From Corynebacterium minutissimum (GTDB lineage: Bacteria > Actinomycetota > Actinomycetes > Mycobacteriales > Mycobacteriaceae): a stretch of DNA of 64,000 bases. Both the position numbers and the translations under genes were made by a program. The notes below the pieces were generated by a model, which made no database searches, was not told the DNA's origin, and worked only from the letters and a program-made list of their open reading frames with translations. Each line of letters opens with the position of its first letter. Position 1 is the stretch's first letter. The stretch spans positions 1 through 64,000 of the forward strand of contig NZ_LAYQ01000023.1 of the NCBI RefSeq assembly GCF_000988205.1. The letters run 5' to 3'. Positions 48,246 to 60,101 of this stretch are shown here, piece after piece.

Positions 48246-49127
48246 ATGGAGGCCATGACGTTGTTTGATTCTCCGCCCATTTTGATTACCGGCATGTCGG
48301 GCGGCGGCCTGACGTCGGCGGCAAAAGTGTTGGAGGATAAGGGCTACTACGTCGCCCACAACATCCCGCCGAAGGCCATCGTTGACCTCTTGAAGCTGTG
48401 TGCGCGTCCGGATTCTCCAGTTACGAAGATCGCCGCGGTCACCGACGTACGCTCCCGCATGTTCCCTGGTTCTTTGGCAGAAACCTTGGACGAACTAGAG
48501 CAGCTGGATATGAAGCCGACCCTGCTTTTCCTCGATGCGCGCGATGACGTGCTGATTCGCCGCTTCGATTCGGTGCGTCGCACGCACCCGCTGCAGGACG
48601 GTGAAACACTGAAGGCCGGCATCCAACGCGAGCGCGCCGCCGTGCAATCCATTCGTGAGCGTGCGGACATTATCATCGACACGACGAACCTGTCCGTTCA
48701 TGACCTACGCCGTGCCATCGAGGCTGCCTTCGGTGACATGCGTGGGGAGCGCCAGCACGTCACGCTCCAGTCCTTTGGCTTCAAGCATGGTTCTCCGCGG
48801 GACGCTGACCTTGTCGTCGACGTCCGTTTTCTTCCCAATCCTTATTGGGTACCGGAACTGCGGGGCTACCGGGGCACCGATGAGCCGGTGTCGGATTATG
48901 TTCTGTCTCAGGACGCCGCTGAGCCTTTTATCGAGCGCTTCATCGAGATGTTGGACTCGATGCTCACGGGGTATCGCCACGAGGGGAAGAATTTCATCAC
49001 CGTAGGCATTGGTTGCACGGGTGGGCACCACCGTTCCGTGGCCGTCACGGAAGAGATCGCCCGCCGCCTTAGCGAGCGCGGAGACTTGGACGTGAGCACC
49101 CTGCACCGAGACATCGCCCGCGACTAG
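48246..49127 (+). CDS. rapZ: RapZ-family nucleotide-binding protein
   Basis: In E. coli RapZ guides RNase E to a small RNA controlling glucosamine-6-phosphate synthase; its actinobacterial role is unclear. The 293-residue product has the N-terminal kinase-like domain and the conserved C-terminal domain with [24 protein letters not shown] and [15 protein letters not shown]. The P-loop is degenerate: [12 protein letters not shown] lacks the lysine that normally follows the last glycine. The start is uncertain; ATG 48246, GTG 48237 and ATG 48255 are all possible. It begins the rapZ-yvcK-whiA trio found widely in Gram-positive bacteria. Confidence 0.9.
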   Translation: MEAMTLFDSPPILITGMSGGGLTSAAKVLEDKGYYVAHNIPPKAIVDLLKLCARPDSPVTKIAAVTDVRSRMFPGSLAETLDELEQLDMKPTLLFLDARDDVLIRRFDSVRRTHPLQDGETLKAGIQRERAAVQSIRERADIIIDTTNLSVHDLRRAIEAAFGDMRGERQHVTLQSFGFKHGSPRDADLVVDVRFLPNPYWVPELRGYRGTDEPVSDYVLSQDAAEPFIERFIEMLDSMLTGYRHEGKNFITVGIGCTGGHHRSVAVTEEIARRLSERGDLDVSTLHRDIARD

Positions 49128-49193
49128 GCGCGATACGTATCGAGAAGATTCGTATTCATTCCTTTTATTACATGACTGAAAGCTAGTACTTAC

Positions 49194-50213
49194 GTGACGA
49201 CTCTCCCACTCCACATGGCTAGCCTGGGCGGCGGCCATGGTCTTTATCAAACCTTGCTCGCTGCTCGCCGCACGGGCGCGGAGGCAATCTCTGCCATCGT
49301 CACCGTGGCCGATGACGGCGGTTCTTCCGGCCGGTTGCGCCGCGAGATGGACATTATTCCGCCAGGTGATTTGCGCATGGCGCTCGCCGCTTTATCCAGC
49401 GATACGGAGGAAGGCCAGCTGTGGGCCGAGACGCTTCAGCATCGCTTTCAGAGCACCGGTGCGATGGCCGGCCACGCCGTGGGCAACCTCCTCATCGCTG
49501 GACTCACTGAGGTGTTGGGGGATTTCCAGGCCGCTCTCGATGCCGTTGCACGCTTGACGGAGTCAGCCGGCCGGGTACTGCCAGCCGTGAACTTACCTCT
49601 GGAGATTGAGGCGGATGTTTCTGGGCTTGACGACGACCCCCGTATCATTCGCTCGGTTCGCGGCCAGGTGGCTGTTGCATCGACCGTGGGGCAGGTGCGC
49701 CGGGTGCGCATCATTCCGGAGAAGCCTGGGGCCAACCCGGAAACTATTAGCGCGCTGCACGACGCGGACCTGATCACCCTAGGTCCTGGTTCCTGGTTTA
49801 GTTCCGTTCTTCCACACGTCCTGGTGCCGGATATCGTCGACGCGATTACCTCGTCGGATGCTCTCCGCGTGGTGGTGCTCAATCTTTCTGCTGAGCCGGG
49901 TGAGACCCAAGGTTTTTCTGCCGAGCGCCACCTGCATGTCCTAGCGCAGCACGCCCCGAGCCTGCGGGTAGACCGCGTTATCGTTGATGCATCCGGGCTT
50001 CCGAACGAGTCGGAGCGCGTCTTTGTTCAGCGCGCCGCCAGTGTTCTGGGCGCTACGGCAGTCTTCCGAGACGTGTGCCAATACGATGAGGACGGAAGGT
50101 CGATTAATAAGCACTGCCCAGACAAGCTGGCGCAGGTGCTCACCGAGCTTTACGCCGAGTATGCCGCCAATCGCGATGGCACAGCGGGAGCCCCAGACGC
50201 TCATCGCGGTTAA
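49194..50213 (+). CDS. yvcK: YvcK/CofD-like protein (gluconeogenesis factor family)
   Basis: The 339-residue product has the CofD-like Rossmann fold, starting ASLGGGHGLYQTLLAAR, with VTVADDGGSSGRLRREMDIIPPGDLRMAL, LNLSAEPGETQGFSAERHLHVL and GPGSWFSSVLPHVLV. In Bacillus YvcK is needed for growth on gluconeogenic carbon and for cell-wall localisation; mycobacterial CuvA is related. It uses GTG 49194. It lies between rapZ and whiA as usual. Confidence 0.92.
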   Translation: MTTLPLHMASLGGGHGLYQTLLAARRTGAEAISAIVTVADDGGSSGRLRREMDIIPPGDLRMALAALSSDTEEGQLWAETLQHRFQSTGAMAGHAVGNLLIAGLTEVLGDFQAALDAVARLTESAGRVLPAVNLPLEIEADVSGLDDDPRIIRSVRGQVAVASTVGQVRRVRIIPEKPGANPETISALHDADLITLGPGSWFSSVLPHVLVPDIVDAITSSDALRVVVLNLSAEPGETQGFSAERHLHVLAQHAPSLRVDRVIVDASGLPNESERVFVQRAASVLGATAVFRDVCQYDEDGRSINKHCPDKLAQVLTELYAEYAANRDGTAGAPDAHRG

Positions 50214-50314
50214 GCGCGCGATAGACTATGGGGCATTCATCGTTCACCGCCGCGTCTCGCCCACGCCAATCTGCGCGGTGCGCTACGTCCACGAGTTGAA
50301 AGGGGAGGCACGAG

Positions 50315-51304
50315 GTGTCTGCGTCATTGACCGATCAGGTCAAGGAGGAACTTACGGCGGTGTCCGTGCCGCGCCAGTCCGCCCGCGCGGCGGAGGTTGC
50401 CGCGATCCTCAGGTTCGCTGGCGAACTCCACATCACCGGGGACCGCGTGATGTACGAGGTGGAACTGGAGTCACAAAGCGTAGCGAACCGCCTCGTCACC
50501 GCACTCGATGAGCTCTATTCGATTTCCGCCAGCACCCACGTCGCTGGACCCGCGGCTTCGTCCAAGAAGAGTCGCGTGCAAGTGCGCATCACCACCGGTG
50601 CCAAGGAACTGACCAGACGCCTTGGTTTGGTAACACGCTCCGGCCACCCCGTGGTGGGTTTGCCTCCACAAGTCATCTCTGGTTCTGTAGCCGATAATGA
50701 AGCAGCCTGGCGCGGCGCCTTCTTGGCGCAAGGTTCCTTGACCGAACCGGGCCGCTCCTCAGCGCTTGAGGTGACCTGCCCATGCCAGGAGGCTGCACTC
50801 GCTCTTGTCGGCTGCGCGCGCCGTTTGGGCGTGGCGGCGAAGACAAAGGAAACGCGCGGCGCGGACCGCGTCGTCGTGCGCGACGGCGATGCCATTGGCG
50901 CGCTGCTGACCCGTATGGGCGCCCAAGAGACGCGCCTGACATGGGAAAAGAAGCGGATCCAGAGAGAAGCCCACGATACGTCTCGCCGTCTCGATAATTT
51001 CGATGATGCCAACTTGCGCCGCTCTGCCCGCGCGGCCGTGACGGCTGCAGCACGCGTCGAACGCGCGATGGTCATCTTGGGCGATGACGTTCCGGAGCAT
51101 CTCGCGGATGCCGGCCGCTTGCGCGTGCAGCATCGTGAGGCCTCTTTGGAAGAGCTCGGCCGCTTGGCTGATCCGCCTATGACTAAGGATGCGGTGGCCG
51201 GGCGTATTCGGCGCCTTTTGTCTATGGCGGACAAGCGTGCCAAGGAGCTTGGGGTCCCAGATACGACGAAGGCCGTCACCGAGGATCTTTTCGAAGAGTC
51301 CTAG
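50315..51304 (+). CDS. whiA: WhiA DNA-binding regulator
   Basis: WhiA couples a LAGLIDADG-like domain (without nuclease activity) to a C-terminal helix-turn-helix and controls cell-division genes in actinobacteria. The 329-residue product begins [10 protein letters not shown] and contains [14 protein letters not shown] ([15 protein letters not shown]) and [18 protein letters not shown] motifs. The C-terminal HTH has [25 protein letters not shown] 50315 follows a GGGGAGG site. It ends the trio; a hairpin terminator follows. Confidence 0.95.
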   Translation: MSASLTDQVKEELTAVSVPRQSARAAEVAAILRFAGELHITGDRVMYEVELESQSVANRLVTALDELYSISASTHVAGPAASSKKSRVQVRITTGAKELTRRLGLVTRSGHPVVGLPPQVISGSVADNEAAWRGAFLAQGSLTEPGRSSALEVTCPCQEAALALVGCARRLGVAAKTKETRGADRVVVRDGDAIGALLTRMGAQETRLTWEKKRIQREAHDTSRRLDNFDDANLRRSARAAVTAAARVERAMVILGDDVPEHLADAGRLRVQHREASLEELGRLADPPMTKDAVAGRIRRLLSMADKRAKELGVPDTTKAVTEDLFEES

Positions 51305-51353
51305 TTACTCGTGCCCGTTCGGGCATTAGACGGGGTATCACGCCCGATTTCCG

Positions 51354-51378
51354 TGCGGCTGTTGCCGCATTTCTTTTT
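51354..51378 (+). terminator. Rho-independent terminator after whiA
   Basis: A 6-bp GC-rich stem TGCGGC/GCCGCA (51354-51359 with 51364-51369) and a 4-nt loop are followed by TTTCTTTTT. It lies 50 bp after the whiA stop and separates the rapZ-yvcK-whiA run from gapA. Confidence 0.7.
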
Positions 51379-52756
<1,378 letters not shown>

Positions 52757-52798
52757 AGCTGACTCTTTAGAATGACCACAGTGAACCAAGCTGTGATC

Positions 52799-52878
52799 GC
52801 CTGTGACAGCTCCACAGGCTAGACACCGGCCCATGCGCCACGCCTCACCCTCCATAATTTCGTGGCGTGCGCTGGGCC
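52799..52878 (+). other. Two hairpins in the gapA-pgk gap
   Basis: The first is GCCTGTG-N7-CACAGGC (52799-52819), perfect over 7 bp. The second pairs 52828-52844 with 52864-52878 over about 15 bp with two bulged bases and a 19-nt loop. Neither is followed by a T-run. They may act in RNA processing or partial termination, which would explain different gapA and pgk transcript levels. The first also has TGTGA/CCACA halves reminiscent of a GlxR site but with wrong spacing. Confidence 0.5.
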
Positions 52879-52963
52879 GATAGTCGTTTATAAGGAACCA
52901 GCACACTTTCCCATTGAATAGCATTAACCTTTAGCTTGAGTACCTACTTTTAAGGAGAACATC

Positions 52964-54181
52964 ATGGCTTTCAAGACTCTGGACGACCTGCTCGCAGAAG
53001 GCGTCTCCGGCCGCCACGTCCTCGTCCGTTCTGACTTCAACGTCCCACTTGATGATGAAGGAAACATCACCGACTCCGGCCGCATCACCGCTTCCTTGCC
53101 GACAATCAAGGCCTTGATTGAAGGCGGTGCGAAGGTCATCCTGTCGGCGCACTTGGGCCGCCCGAAGGGCGAGGTCAACCCGAAGTACTCGCTGGCCCCA
53201 GTAGCAGAAGCTCTGTCTGAGGCACTGGATCAGTATGTCGCCCTCGCCGGGGATGTCAGCGGCGAGGACGCCCACGAGCGCGCTAACGGTCTCAACGAGG
53301 GCGATGTCCTGTTGCTGGAGAATGTCCGCTTCGATCCACGCGAGACCTCGAAGGACGAGGCAGAGCGCGGCGCCTTCGCTGACGAACTCGTCGCTCTGGC
53401 TGCAGACAACGGTGCTTTCGTCTCCGATGGTTTCGGTGTCGTTCACCGCGCACAGGCGTCCGTGTACGACGTGGCTAAGCGCCTGCCTGCTTACGCCGGC
53501 AAGCTCGTGCAGAAGGAAGTGGAAACCCTGGCGGCGGTAGCAGAGAAGCCAGAGCACCCGTACGTTGTCGTTCTTGGCGGCGCCAAGGTATCCGACAAGC
53601 TTGGTGTGATTGAGGCGCTTGCCGGTAAGGCCGACAACGTCATCATCGGCGGCGGAATGTGCTACACCCTCCTGGCAGCACAGGGCTACAACGTCCAGAA
53701 CTCCCTGCTGCAGGAAGACCAGATCGACAACTGCAAGGAGCTGCTGGAGCGCTTCGGCGACAAGATCGTCCTGCCGGTCGACCTCGTCGCTGCCACCGAG
53801 TTCAATGCCGATGCAGAAAATAAGGTTGTGGGCCTCGACGGTATCCCGGAGGGATGGATGTCCCTCGATATCGGACCGGAATCGGTGAAGAAGTTCGATG
53901 AGGTCATCGCTTCCTCCAAGACCGTCTTCTGGAACGGCCCGATGGGTGTCTTCGAGATGGAAGCCTTCTCCAAGGGCACCGCAGGTGTGGCGCAGTCCAT
54001 CATCGATGCCACGGCCAAGAATGGTTCCTTCACCGTCGTGGGTGGCGGTGACTCCGCAGCTTCCGTCCGACTGCTCGGCCTCGACGAGGACGGCTTCTCC
54101 CACATCTCCACCGGTGGTGGTGCTTCCCTGGAGTTCCTGGAAGGCAAGGAGCTGCCGGGCGTCAAGGTCCTGGAATCCTAA
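52964..54181 (+). CDS. pgk: Phosphoglycerate kinase
   Basis: Pgk transfers phosphate from 1,3-bisphosphoglycerate to ADP. The 405-residue product has [24 protein letters not shown] and [11 protein letters not shown] in the N-terminal lobe, and [18 protein letters not shown] and [11 protein letters not shown] in the nucleotide-binding lobe. ATG 52964 follows AAGGAG. High-expression codon bias is shared with gapA and tpiA. Confidence 0.98.
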   Translation: MAFKTLDDLLAEGVSGRHVLVRSDFNVPLDDEGNITDSGRITASLPTIKALIEGGAKVILSAHLGRPKGEVNPKYSLAPVAEALSEALDQYVALAGDVSGEDAHERANGLNEGDVLLLENVRFDPRETSKDEAERGAFADELVALAADNGAFVSDGFGVVHRAQASVYDVAKRLPAYAGKLVQKEVETLAAVAEKPEHPYVVVLGGAKVSDKLGVIEALAGKADNVIIGGGMCYTLLAAQGYNVQNSLLQEDQIDNCKELLERFGDKIVLPVDLVAATEFNADAENKVVGLDGIPEGWMSLDIGPESVKKFDEVIASSKTVFWNGPMGVFEMEAFSKGTAGVAQSIIDATAKNGSFTVVGGGDSAASVRLLGLDEDGFSHISTGGGASLEFLEGKELPGVKVLES

Positions 54182-54225
54182 TCAACCATCCTCTCAACAC
54201 AGTCTGACTTCGAGAAAGGCTAATC

Positions 54226-55005
54226 ATGGCACGTACCCCGCTTATCGCTGGTAACTGGAAGATGAACCTCGACCACAAGGAAGCTATCGGCTCCCTGCAG
54301 AAGTTCGCTTTCTCCTTGCCGAAGGAATACTACGAAAAGGTCGACGTGGCTTTTATGGTCCCGTTCACCGACATTCGCACGGTCCAGACGCTTGTCGACG
54401 GCGACGACCTGCAGTTCACCTACGGCGCGCAGGACATCTCCAAGCACGAGTCCGGCGCCTACACCGGTGAGGTATCCGGCAAGATGCTCTCCGCCCTGGG
54501 CTGCTCCTGGGCAGTGGTGGGCCACTCCGAGCGCCGCGAGTACCACGGCGAAACGGATAAGCTCGTCGCAGAAAAGGCCGCAGCGGCGTTGGCCAACGGT
54601 ATCAGCCCCATCGTGTGTGTCGGCGAGCCCTTGGATGTCCGCGAGAAGGGCACTCACGTCGATTACGTGGTGACCCAGACCCGCAACTCCCTGGAGGGCC
54701 TGTCCGCTGAGGATCTGGCAAAGACCGTCATCGCTTATGAACCTGTCTGGGCTATCGGCACCGGCAAGGTTGCTTCCGCTGAGGATGCACAGGAAGTGTG
54801 CGCAGCTATTCGTCAGCTCGTCCGCGAGCTCGGCGGCGACGAGGTTGCCGAAGGCATCCGCATCCTCTACGGCGGCTCCGTCAAGGTGGACTCTATCGCG
54901 GAGATCGTGGGCAAGCCCGACGTTGACGGTGGTCTCGTCGGCGGCGCCTCCCTCAAGGGCGAGGAGTTCGCAAAGCTGGCGGCTAACGCCGCCCAGGGCG
55001 CCTAA
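54226..55005 (+). CDS. tpiA: Triosephosphate isomerase
   Basis: TpiA interconverts dihydroxyacetone phosphate and glyceraldehyde 3-phosphate. The 259-residue product has the catalytic Lys12 in AGNWKMN, His100 in VGHSERR and Glu172 in [14 protein letters not shown] 54226 follows GAGAAAGG. In C. glutamicum ppc follows tpiA; here a hairpin terminator and secG follow instead. Confidence 0.98.
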   Translation: MARTPLIAGNWKMNLDHKEAIGSLQKFAFSLPKEYYEKVDVAFMVPFTDIRTVQTLVDGDDLQFTYGAQDISKHESGAYTGEVSGKMLSALGCSWAVVGHSERREYHGETDKLVAEKAAAALANGISPIVCVGEPLDVREKGTHVDYVVTQTRNSLEGLSAEDLAKTVIAYEPVWAIGTGKVASAEDAQEVCAAIRQLVRELGGDEVAEGIRILYGGSVKVDSIAEIVGKPDVDGGLVGGASLKGEEFAKLAANAAQGA

Positions 55006-55079
55006 TCTCCCCGCATCCTGCCGTGGCGGGTCGGAATAGTTTCTGGCCCGTCACGTGGTGTATCATCGAGGATTATTGC

Positions 55080-55104
55080 GCGCGCTGTCTTCGCGCCCTT
55101 TTTT
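55080..55104 (+). terminator. Probable terminator after tpiA
   Basis: GCGCG (55080-55084) pairs with CGCGC (55092-55096) around a 7-nt loop and is followed by CCTTTTTT. The stem is short but all G-C, and the T-run is good. It ends the gapA-pgk-tpiA unit. Confidence 0.6.
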
Positions 55105-55187
55105 CCACGCGTGACGGTGGCTCACCACGGTGATTCACTAACGCGCGTCATACTCACTGTACATACGCGTAAACAAGGAACTACTTC

Positions 55188-55421
55188 ATGATCTTGGCAC
55201 TGGAAATCCTCCTCGTGATTGCCGCAATCTTGATGACTATCTTCGTGCTGCTGCACAAAGGTAAAGGTGGTGGCCTGTCGAGCCTCTTCGGCGGCGGCGT
55301 GCAGTCCAACCTCTCTGGTTCCACCGTGGTAGAGAAGAACCTTGACCGCTACACCGTGGTCATGGTGGTTATCTGGCTTGCCTGCATCGTGGCTCTGAAC
55401 CTGCTGCAGGCTTATAGCTAA
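55188..55421 (+). CDS. secG: Preprotein translocase subunit SecG
   Basis: SecG assists SecYE in protein export across the cytoplasmic membrane. The 77-residue product has two membrane segments (LALEILLVIAAILMTIFVLL and VVMVVIWLACIVALNLL) joined by a glycine- and serine-rich loop (GKGGGLSSLFGGGVQSNLSGS), the family signature. ATG 55188 follows AAGGAA. The terminator at 55453 follows. Confidence 0.95.
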   Translation: MILALEILLVIAAILMTIFVLLHKGKGGGLSSLFGGGVQSNLSGSTVVEKNLDRYTVVMVVIWLACIVALNLLQAYS

Positions 55422-55452
55422 AAGGTCTTTCGGCCCCGCCGCACATACGCCA

Positions 55453-55499
55453 AACGCCGCGTCCCTCCTCCAATAAAGGTGAAGGACGCGGCGTTGTAG
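55453..55499. terminator. Bidirectional terminator between secG and pgl
   Basis: AACGCCGCGTCC (55453-55464) is exactly complementary to 55484-55495, with a 19-nt loop, followed by GTAGTTTTC on the plus strand. It lies between convergent genes and can serve both. Confidence 0.75.
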
Positions 55500-55540
55500 T
55501 TTTCATTGGCGGCCCTAGAGAAGCCGCCGGGGAGCTGTTG

Positions 55541-56302
55541 TTAGAGACGCTGCGCGGCATCGTCGCTTAAGAACAGCAGCGTTTCCTCAGTGCCCTGAGC
55601 ACCTGCGGCCGGCCAGTCCTCAGCCGCAGCGCCAGCCACGAGGTGGGAGACAGCCTCGGCCTTCTCCTCACCGGAAACCAGGAACCAAATGCGCTGGGAG
55701 CGGTTGATGGCCGGGTAAGTCAACGTAACGCGCTCAGAAGGCGGCTTGGGGGAGTCGTGGACCGCGAAGGCATAGTCGGTGTCTTCATAGACCGCTTCTG
55801 AATGCGGGAACAGGGAGTTAATGTGGCCTTCGTGACCCATGCCCAGCAGGTGAATATCGAAGCCTTCCGGCGCAAAGTCACGGATCTCGCCCTCATAGGC
55901 TTGTGCTGCGTGCTCCATGGATACGGCTCCCAAGTCATAGCCGTGAATGTGGCGCTCCGGGATATCCACGTGTGCCAAGAGAGCCTCACGGGCTTGGCCC
56001 TCGTTAGAGTCCGGATCGCTTACCGGCACGTTGCGCTCATCGCCGAAGAAAACATGGATGCGCGTCCAGTCCACAGCCAATGCTGGGTAGTCGCTGCCTT
56101 GCTGTTGAGCGGCGTCGTGAAGCCGTGCCAGCTCGCGCAGCATGCCGATTCCTGCTCCGCCACCGGTGAGCACGACGCGGGCGACACCATCCTTGTGGAG
56201 GCCGCCGCCTGGGGCTTGAATCGCCGCAACCGTCTCAATAAAGGCGAGTGCGGCGGAGGATATGAGCTCGTCGATGTCGCTAACGCGGCGAAGCGTGACC
56301 AT
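55541..56302 (-). CDS. pgl: 6-phosphogluconolactonase
   Basis: Pgl hydrolyses 6-phosphogluconolactone, the product of Zwf, in the oxidative pentose phosphate pathway. The 253-residue product has the DevB/SOL motifs: VVLTGGGAGIGMLREL, IHVFFGDERNVPVSDPDSNEGQA and DIHLLGMGHEGHINSLFP. It is the last gene of the tkt-tal-zwf-opcA-pgl run on the minus strand, 55 bp after opcA. Confidence 0.94.
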   Translation of the reverse strand: MVTLRRVSDIDELISSAALAFIETVAAIQAPGGGLHKDGVARVVLTGGGAGIGMLRELARLHDAAQQQGSDYPALAVDWTRIHVFFGDERNVPVSDPDSNEGQAREALLAHVDIPERHIHGYDLGAVSMEHAAQAYEGEIRDFAPEGFDIHLLGMGHEGHINSLFPHSEAVYEDTDYAFAVHDSPKPPSERVTLTYPAINRSQRIWFLVSGEEKAEAVSHLVAGAAAEDWPAAGAQGTEETLLFLSDDAAQRL

Positions 56303-56357
56303 GGTGCAGAAAGATCCTTCTGAATGATGAGACTAGGAAACGATGAAATGATTATGC

Positions 56358-57290
56358 CTACACACTGTAGTCCACGCGGGCTAAGGCGCGGAGAGCGTGA
56401 GCGTATGTCTTATCCGCATCGAGATGGCGGAGTTCTTCCGAAAGCACTTCTGCTTCGGAACGCACCGCGAGGCTAACGAGTGATTCCGGGGAGCCCGGAA
56501 CACTGACCTTCACTGTCGCAGGGTCAACGACAGTGACGCTAACATCGGCAGTGGGACGTTGGAAAACCACCGAGGTAATCGGGAAGGTACCCGCCGCGCA
56601 GTCCGACACAGTACGGGTAACGGGGACGGAGAGGGCGTCGAGAAGCCAGCCGGCAGCAAAGTCGACGGCGGCGTGGTGCTCGGCACCGGAGATCTTCACA
56701 GAGGTGATCGGTTCGTGCGGGAACCTGTCGAGGGCCGAAGCGACGATACCGCGCCAGAGGGTGATGGCACCCCACGACATGTCGGAATCTCCGGGCTTAT
56801 AGCCAGAGGAGAGCACGTGGAGGTCGTACTGATCGACTCCACTGCCGAAGGCAACGTTGGTAATACGGCGCTGGGCCAGCGCACCGATCGGAACAGAGGA
56901 CGGGGACGGCGGGCATGCCGTAGGCCACCACGCCACGATTGGTGTATCGGGAAGAAGCAGTGGAGTCACTACCGCTTCTGCCTGATCCGCGAGGGCGCCA
57001 TGCAGGTGCATGACGACGATCTCCGAGGCACCCGCTTCGCCACCGACGCGCAACTCGGCGTCGAGCCGAGTGTCCTCGTCGAGATTTCCAGTAGCGATGA
57101 CGATGACACGGGAAGGGTGCTCGTGGGAGGCATCGCGCACCGATGCGAGCAGGTTGTCCAGGTCATCGCCCTCTTCGGTCATGACGATGAGCGTGAGGAC
57201 CCGGCCGGTCGTGAGCGTGTAGTGCTCCTGCATCTCTACAAGCTTCTTAGAGATCTTGCGCGTCGTCGTATCGGGCAAGGGGATAATCAT
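56358..57290 (-). CDS. opcA: Glucose-6-phosphate dehydrogenase assembly protein OpcA
   Basis: OpcA is an actinobacterial and cyanobacterial protein needed for full activity of glucose-6-phosphate dehydrogenase (Zwf). The 310-residue product has family features: VLTLIVMTEEGDDLDNLLASVRDASHEHPSRVIVI, LLPDTPIVAWWPTACP and WRGIVASALDRFPHEPITSV. It follows zwf directly, behind AGGAGG overlapping the gap after zwf. No catalytic motif is expected. Confidence 0.95.
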   Translation of the reverse strand: MIIPLPDTTTRKISKKLVEMQEHYTLTTGRVLTLIVMTEEGDDLDNLLASVRDASHEHPSRVIVIATGNLDEDTRLDAELRVGGEAGASEIVVMHLHGALADQAEAVVTPLLLPDTPIVAWWPTACPPSPSSVPIGALAQRRITNVAFGSGVDQYDLHVLSSGYKPGDSDMSWGAITLWRGIVASALDRFPHEPITSVKISGAEHHAAVDFAAGWLLDALSVPVTRTVSDCAAGTFPITSVVFQRPTADVSVTVVDPATVKVSVPGSPESLVSLAVRSEAEVLSEELRHLDADKTYAHALRALARVDYSV

Positions 57291-57311
57291 AAGGCCATTC
57301 CTCCTAAGGAC

Positions 57312-58843
57312 CTACGGACGGCGCCAGGAATGACCCCGGCGGCGCAGCATTCTATTAGCGGACTCCGGCCCCCACGTGCCAGCGCGGTATTGCTCCGGCT
57401 GTCCGATACTGGACCAGTACTCAATGATGGGGTCGAGGATGGACCACGACAGCTCCACTTCCTCGTTGGTGGGGAAGAGGGAGGACTCGTCCAAGAGGGC
57501 GTCGAGAATCAGGCGCTCATAGGCTTCCGGCGATTCTTCCGTAAAGGCCTCGGCATAGGCGAAGTCCATGTTGACGTCACGCACCTCCATGGTGGAGCCC
57601 GGAACCTTGGAACCAAAGCGCATGGTGACGCCTTCATCAGGTTGGACGCGGATCACCACGGCATTTTGGCCCAGCGCATCGGCTTGGCCTGATCAAAAGG
57701 CTGGTGCGGGGCGGTCTTAAACACCAGTGCAATCTCGGTTACGCGGCGGCCCAGCCGCTTGCCGGTACGCAGGTAGAAAGGAACGCCCGCCCAGCGACGG
57801 GAATTAACCTCGAGGGTGCACGCGGCATAGGTCTCCGTCGTGGATTCCGGATCGAATCCTTCCTCCTCCCGCAGGCCCTTGACATACTCTGAGCCCTGCC
57901 AGCCGGCGGAGTACTGGCCGCGGGCGGTGGTCTTGTTAAGCGGGTGCACCGCATTGGTAGCGCGCAGCACCTTGATCTTTTCCGCCTGGAGCGCCTCTGG
58001 GTCGAAGGAGGAGGGTTCCTCCATGGCGACGAGGGCTAGTAGCTGCAGGAGGTGATTCTGGATGACGTCGCGCGCAGCGCCGATGCCGTCGTAATAGCCG
58101 GCACGTCCGCCCAATCCGATGTCTTCGGCCATCGTGATCTGCACGTGATCGATGTAGTGCGCGTTCCACATCGGCTCGAAGATCTGGTTGGCGAAGCGCA
58201 GCGCCATGATGTTCTGCACTGTTTCCTTGCCCAGGTAATGATCGATGCGGAACACCGAAGACTCCGGGAAGACGGCATTGACGATCTCATTGAGCTGGCG
58301 CGCGGAAGCCTGATCGTGGCCGAAAGGTTTTTCAATGATGACGCGGCGCCAGGAGCTTTCCGTGCTGTCCGCCATGCCGACGCGCTCTAGCTGGTGGCAA
58401 ATATCGGAGAAGAACTCTGGCGGAACCGAAAGATAATAGGCCCAGTTTCCACCGGTGCCGCGGGAAGCGTTGAGCTCAGACAACCGGGCGGAGAGCCTAT
58501 CAAAGCCAGCGTCGTCGAAGTTGCCTTGGACAAACTCGATTCCTTTGGCGAGGTGCTCCCACACATGCTCACTGAAGGTCGTTCGGGCACCCGCCTCGGC
58601 GGCCTCGCGGACGTAGTCGCAAAAGGCTTGCTTGTCCCAGTCGCGGCGGCCGTAGCCCACCAGCGTGAAGCCGGCGGGCAGCAGCCCTCGGTTGGCTAGG
58701 TCGTAGATGGCAGGGAGGAGCTTCTTGCGCGCCAAGTCACCCGTGACGCCGAAAATCACCATGCCGGATGGCCCGGCGATACGTGGCAGGCGTTTGTCCT
58801 TCGCGTCGCGCAACGGGTTGACCCACGCGCTGGTAGTGCTCAC
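57312..58843 (-). CDS. zwf: Glucose-6-phosphate 1-dehydrogenase (frameshifted here)
   Basis: Zwf oxidises glucose 6-phosphate to the lactone, making NADPH. The first frame has the Rossmann motif FGVTGDLARKKLLPAIYDL, the active site RIDHYLGKETVQN and EIALVFKTAPHQPFDQ, then breaks near 57688-57689, where one G of CAGGGC is missing. The rest (QADALGQNAVVIRVQPDEG to the stop at 57312) is in another frame and supplies the last 115 or so residues. Restored length is about 510, as expected. Sequencing error is probable. It is followed by opcA, its activator. Confidence 0.92.
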
Positions 58844-58971
58844 TAAGTGTCCTTTCGGTCTGTGTGAGATAAGTCCAACAGCTCAGCATAGCGACACGCG
58901 CCCCGCCGGCCACAGTTGCATGGCCGTTGGTGGCGCGCGCCGATGGTGAGCACTTAAAACCTCATGCTCTT

Positions 58972-60060
58972 TTAGGAGAGGCGGTCTGTCATCGAGGCAA
59001 GCAGTTCCTCCCATGCATCGACGAACTTGTCGACGCCCTCCTGCTCGAGCACGGTGAAAACATCGGCGAAGTCGATGCCGACAGCCTCCAGCTGTGCCCA
59101 TACCTTCTCTGCGTCGTCAGAAGCTTCAGTCAGCGTATCGCCGTGCAGGTTCCCCTGCGCAAGAACCGCATCAATGGTCTTCTCGGGCATCGTGTTGACG
59201 GTCTCCGGCCCAGCGAGCTCGGAAACGTACAAGGTGGCAGGGTAGTCAGGGTTTTTGACTCCCGTTGACGCCCACAGTGGCCGCTGCGGGTGGGCACCGG
59301 AAGGCAAGTCGCTACCGTTGTCCTTGAACTCCTTCAGGAAAAGCGCATAGGCGCGTTGGGCGTTGGCCACGCCGGCCTTTCCACGCAGCGCGAGGGCTTC
59401 ATCAGAGCCGTTCAACTCGAGGCGCTTGTCGACTTCGGTGTCCAAGCGGGAGACAAAGAAGGAGGCCACGGAGTGAATAGTGGAGACATCCTTACCTGCT
59501 TCGGCGGCGCGCTGAATTCCCTCCTTGTAGGCGGCAATCACCTGCGCGTAGCGCTCGACAGAGAAGATCAGGGTGACGTTGACGGAAATACCTTCTGCCA
59601 GAGCATCGGAGATGGCGGGCAGGGAACCGTCGGTTGCCGGGATCTTGATCATGAGGTTGGGGCGGTTGACCTTGGACCACAGCTCGCGGGCCTGTGCCAA
59701 GGTTGCCTCCGCATCCGCAGAGATGCGTGGATCAACCTCGATGGACACTCGGCCGTCCCGGCCATCACTTGATTCATAGATCTCGGTGAAGAGATCGCAG
59801 GCATTGCGGACATCGTCTATGGCGAGCGAGTACACCGCCTCGTCCGCGGTAGCGGACTTTTCCTTCAGCGCTGCGATGTCGGCATCGTAGGAGGTGCCGG
59901 AGGACATTGCGGCAGCAAAGATTGCCGGGTTCGTGGTGACACCCACGATGGACTTGGTGTCGAGGAGTTCGCGGAGGTTGCCGGAATCCAAGCGCTCGCG
60001 GGAGAGATCATCGAGCCACGTCGAGGTACCGAGACGGGCCAGCTCATCAATATGTGTCAT
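58972..60060 (-). CDS. tal: Transaldolase
   Basis: Tal moves a dihydroxyacetone unit between sugar phosphates. The 362-residue product is the actinobacterial class, with [13 protein letters not shown] near residue 40, the Schiff-base lysine Lys139 in [22 protein letters not shown] and [14 protein letters not shown] 60060 follows AAAGGA. The 128 bp between it and zwf contain no gene. Confidence 0.96.
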   Translation of the reverse strand: MTHIDELARLGTSTWLDDLSRERLDSGNLRELLDTKSIVGVTTNPAIFAAAMSSGTSYDADIAALKEKSATADEAVYSLAIDDVRNACDLFTEIYESSDGRDGRVSIEVDPRISADAEATLAQARELWSKVNRPNLMIKIPATDGSLPAISDALAEGISVNVTLIFSVERYAQVIAAYKEGIQRAAEAGKDVSTIHSVASFFVSRLDTEVDKRLELNGSDEALALRGKAGVANAQRAYALFLKEFKDNGSDLPSGAHPQRPLWASTGVKNPDYPATLYVSELAGPETVNTMPEKTIDAVLAQGNLHGDTLTEASDDAEKVWAQLEAVGIDFADVFTVLEQEGVDKFVDAWEELLASMTDRLS

Positions 60061-60101
60061 GGTGTGTGCAGGGTCCTTTCGTAGTGGACAGCAGTAGGGG
60101 G

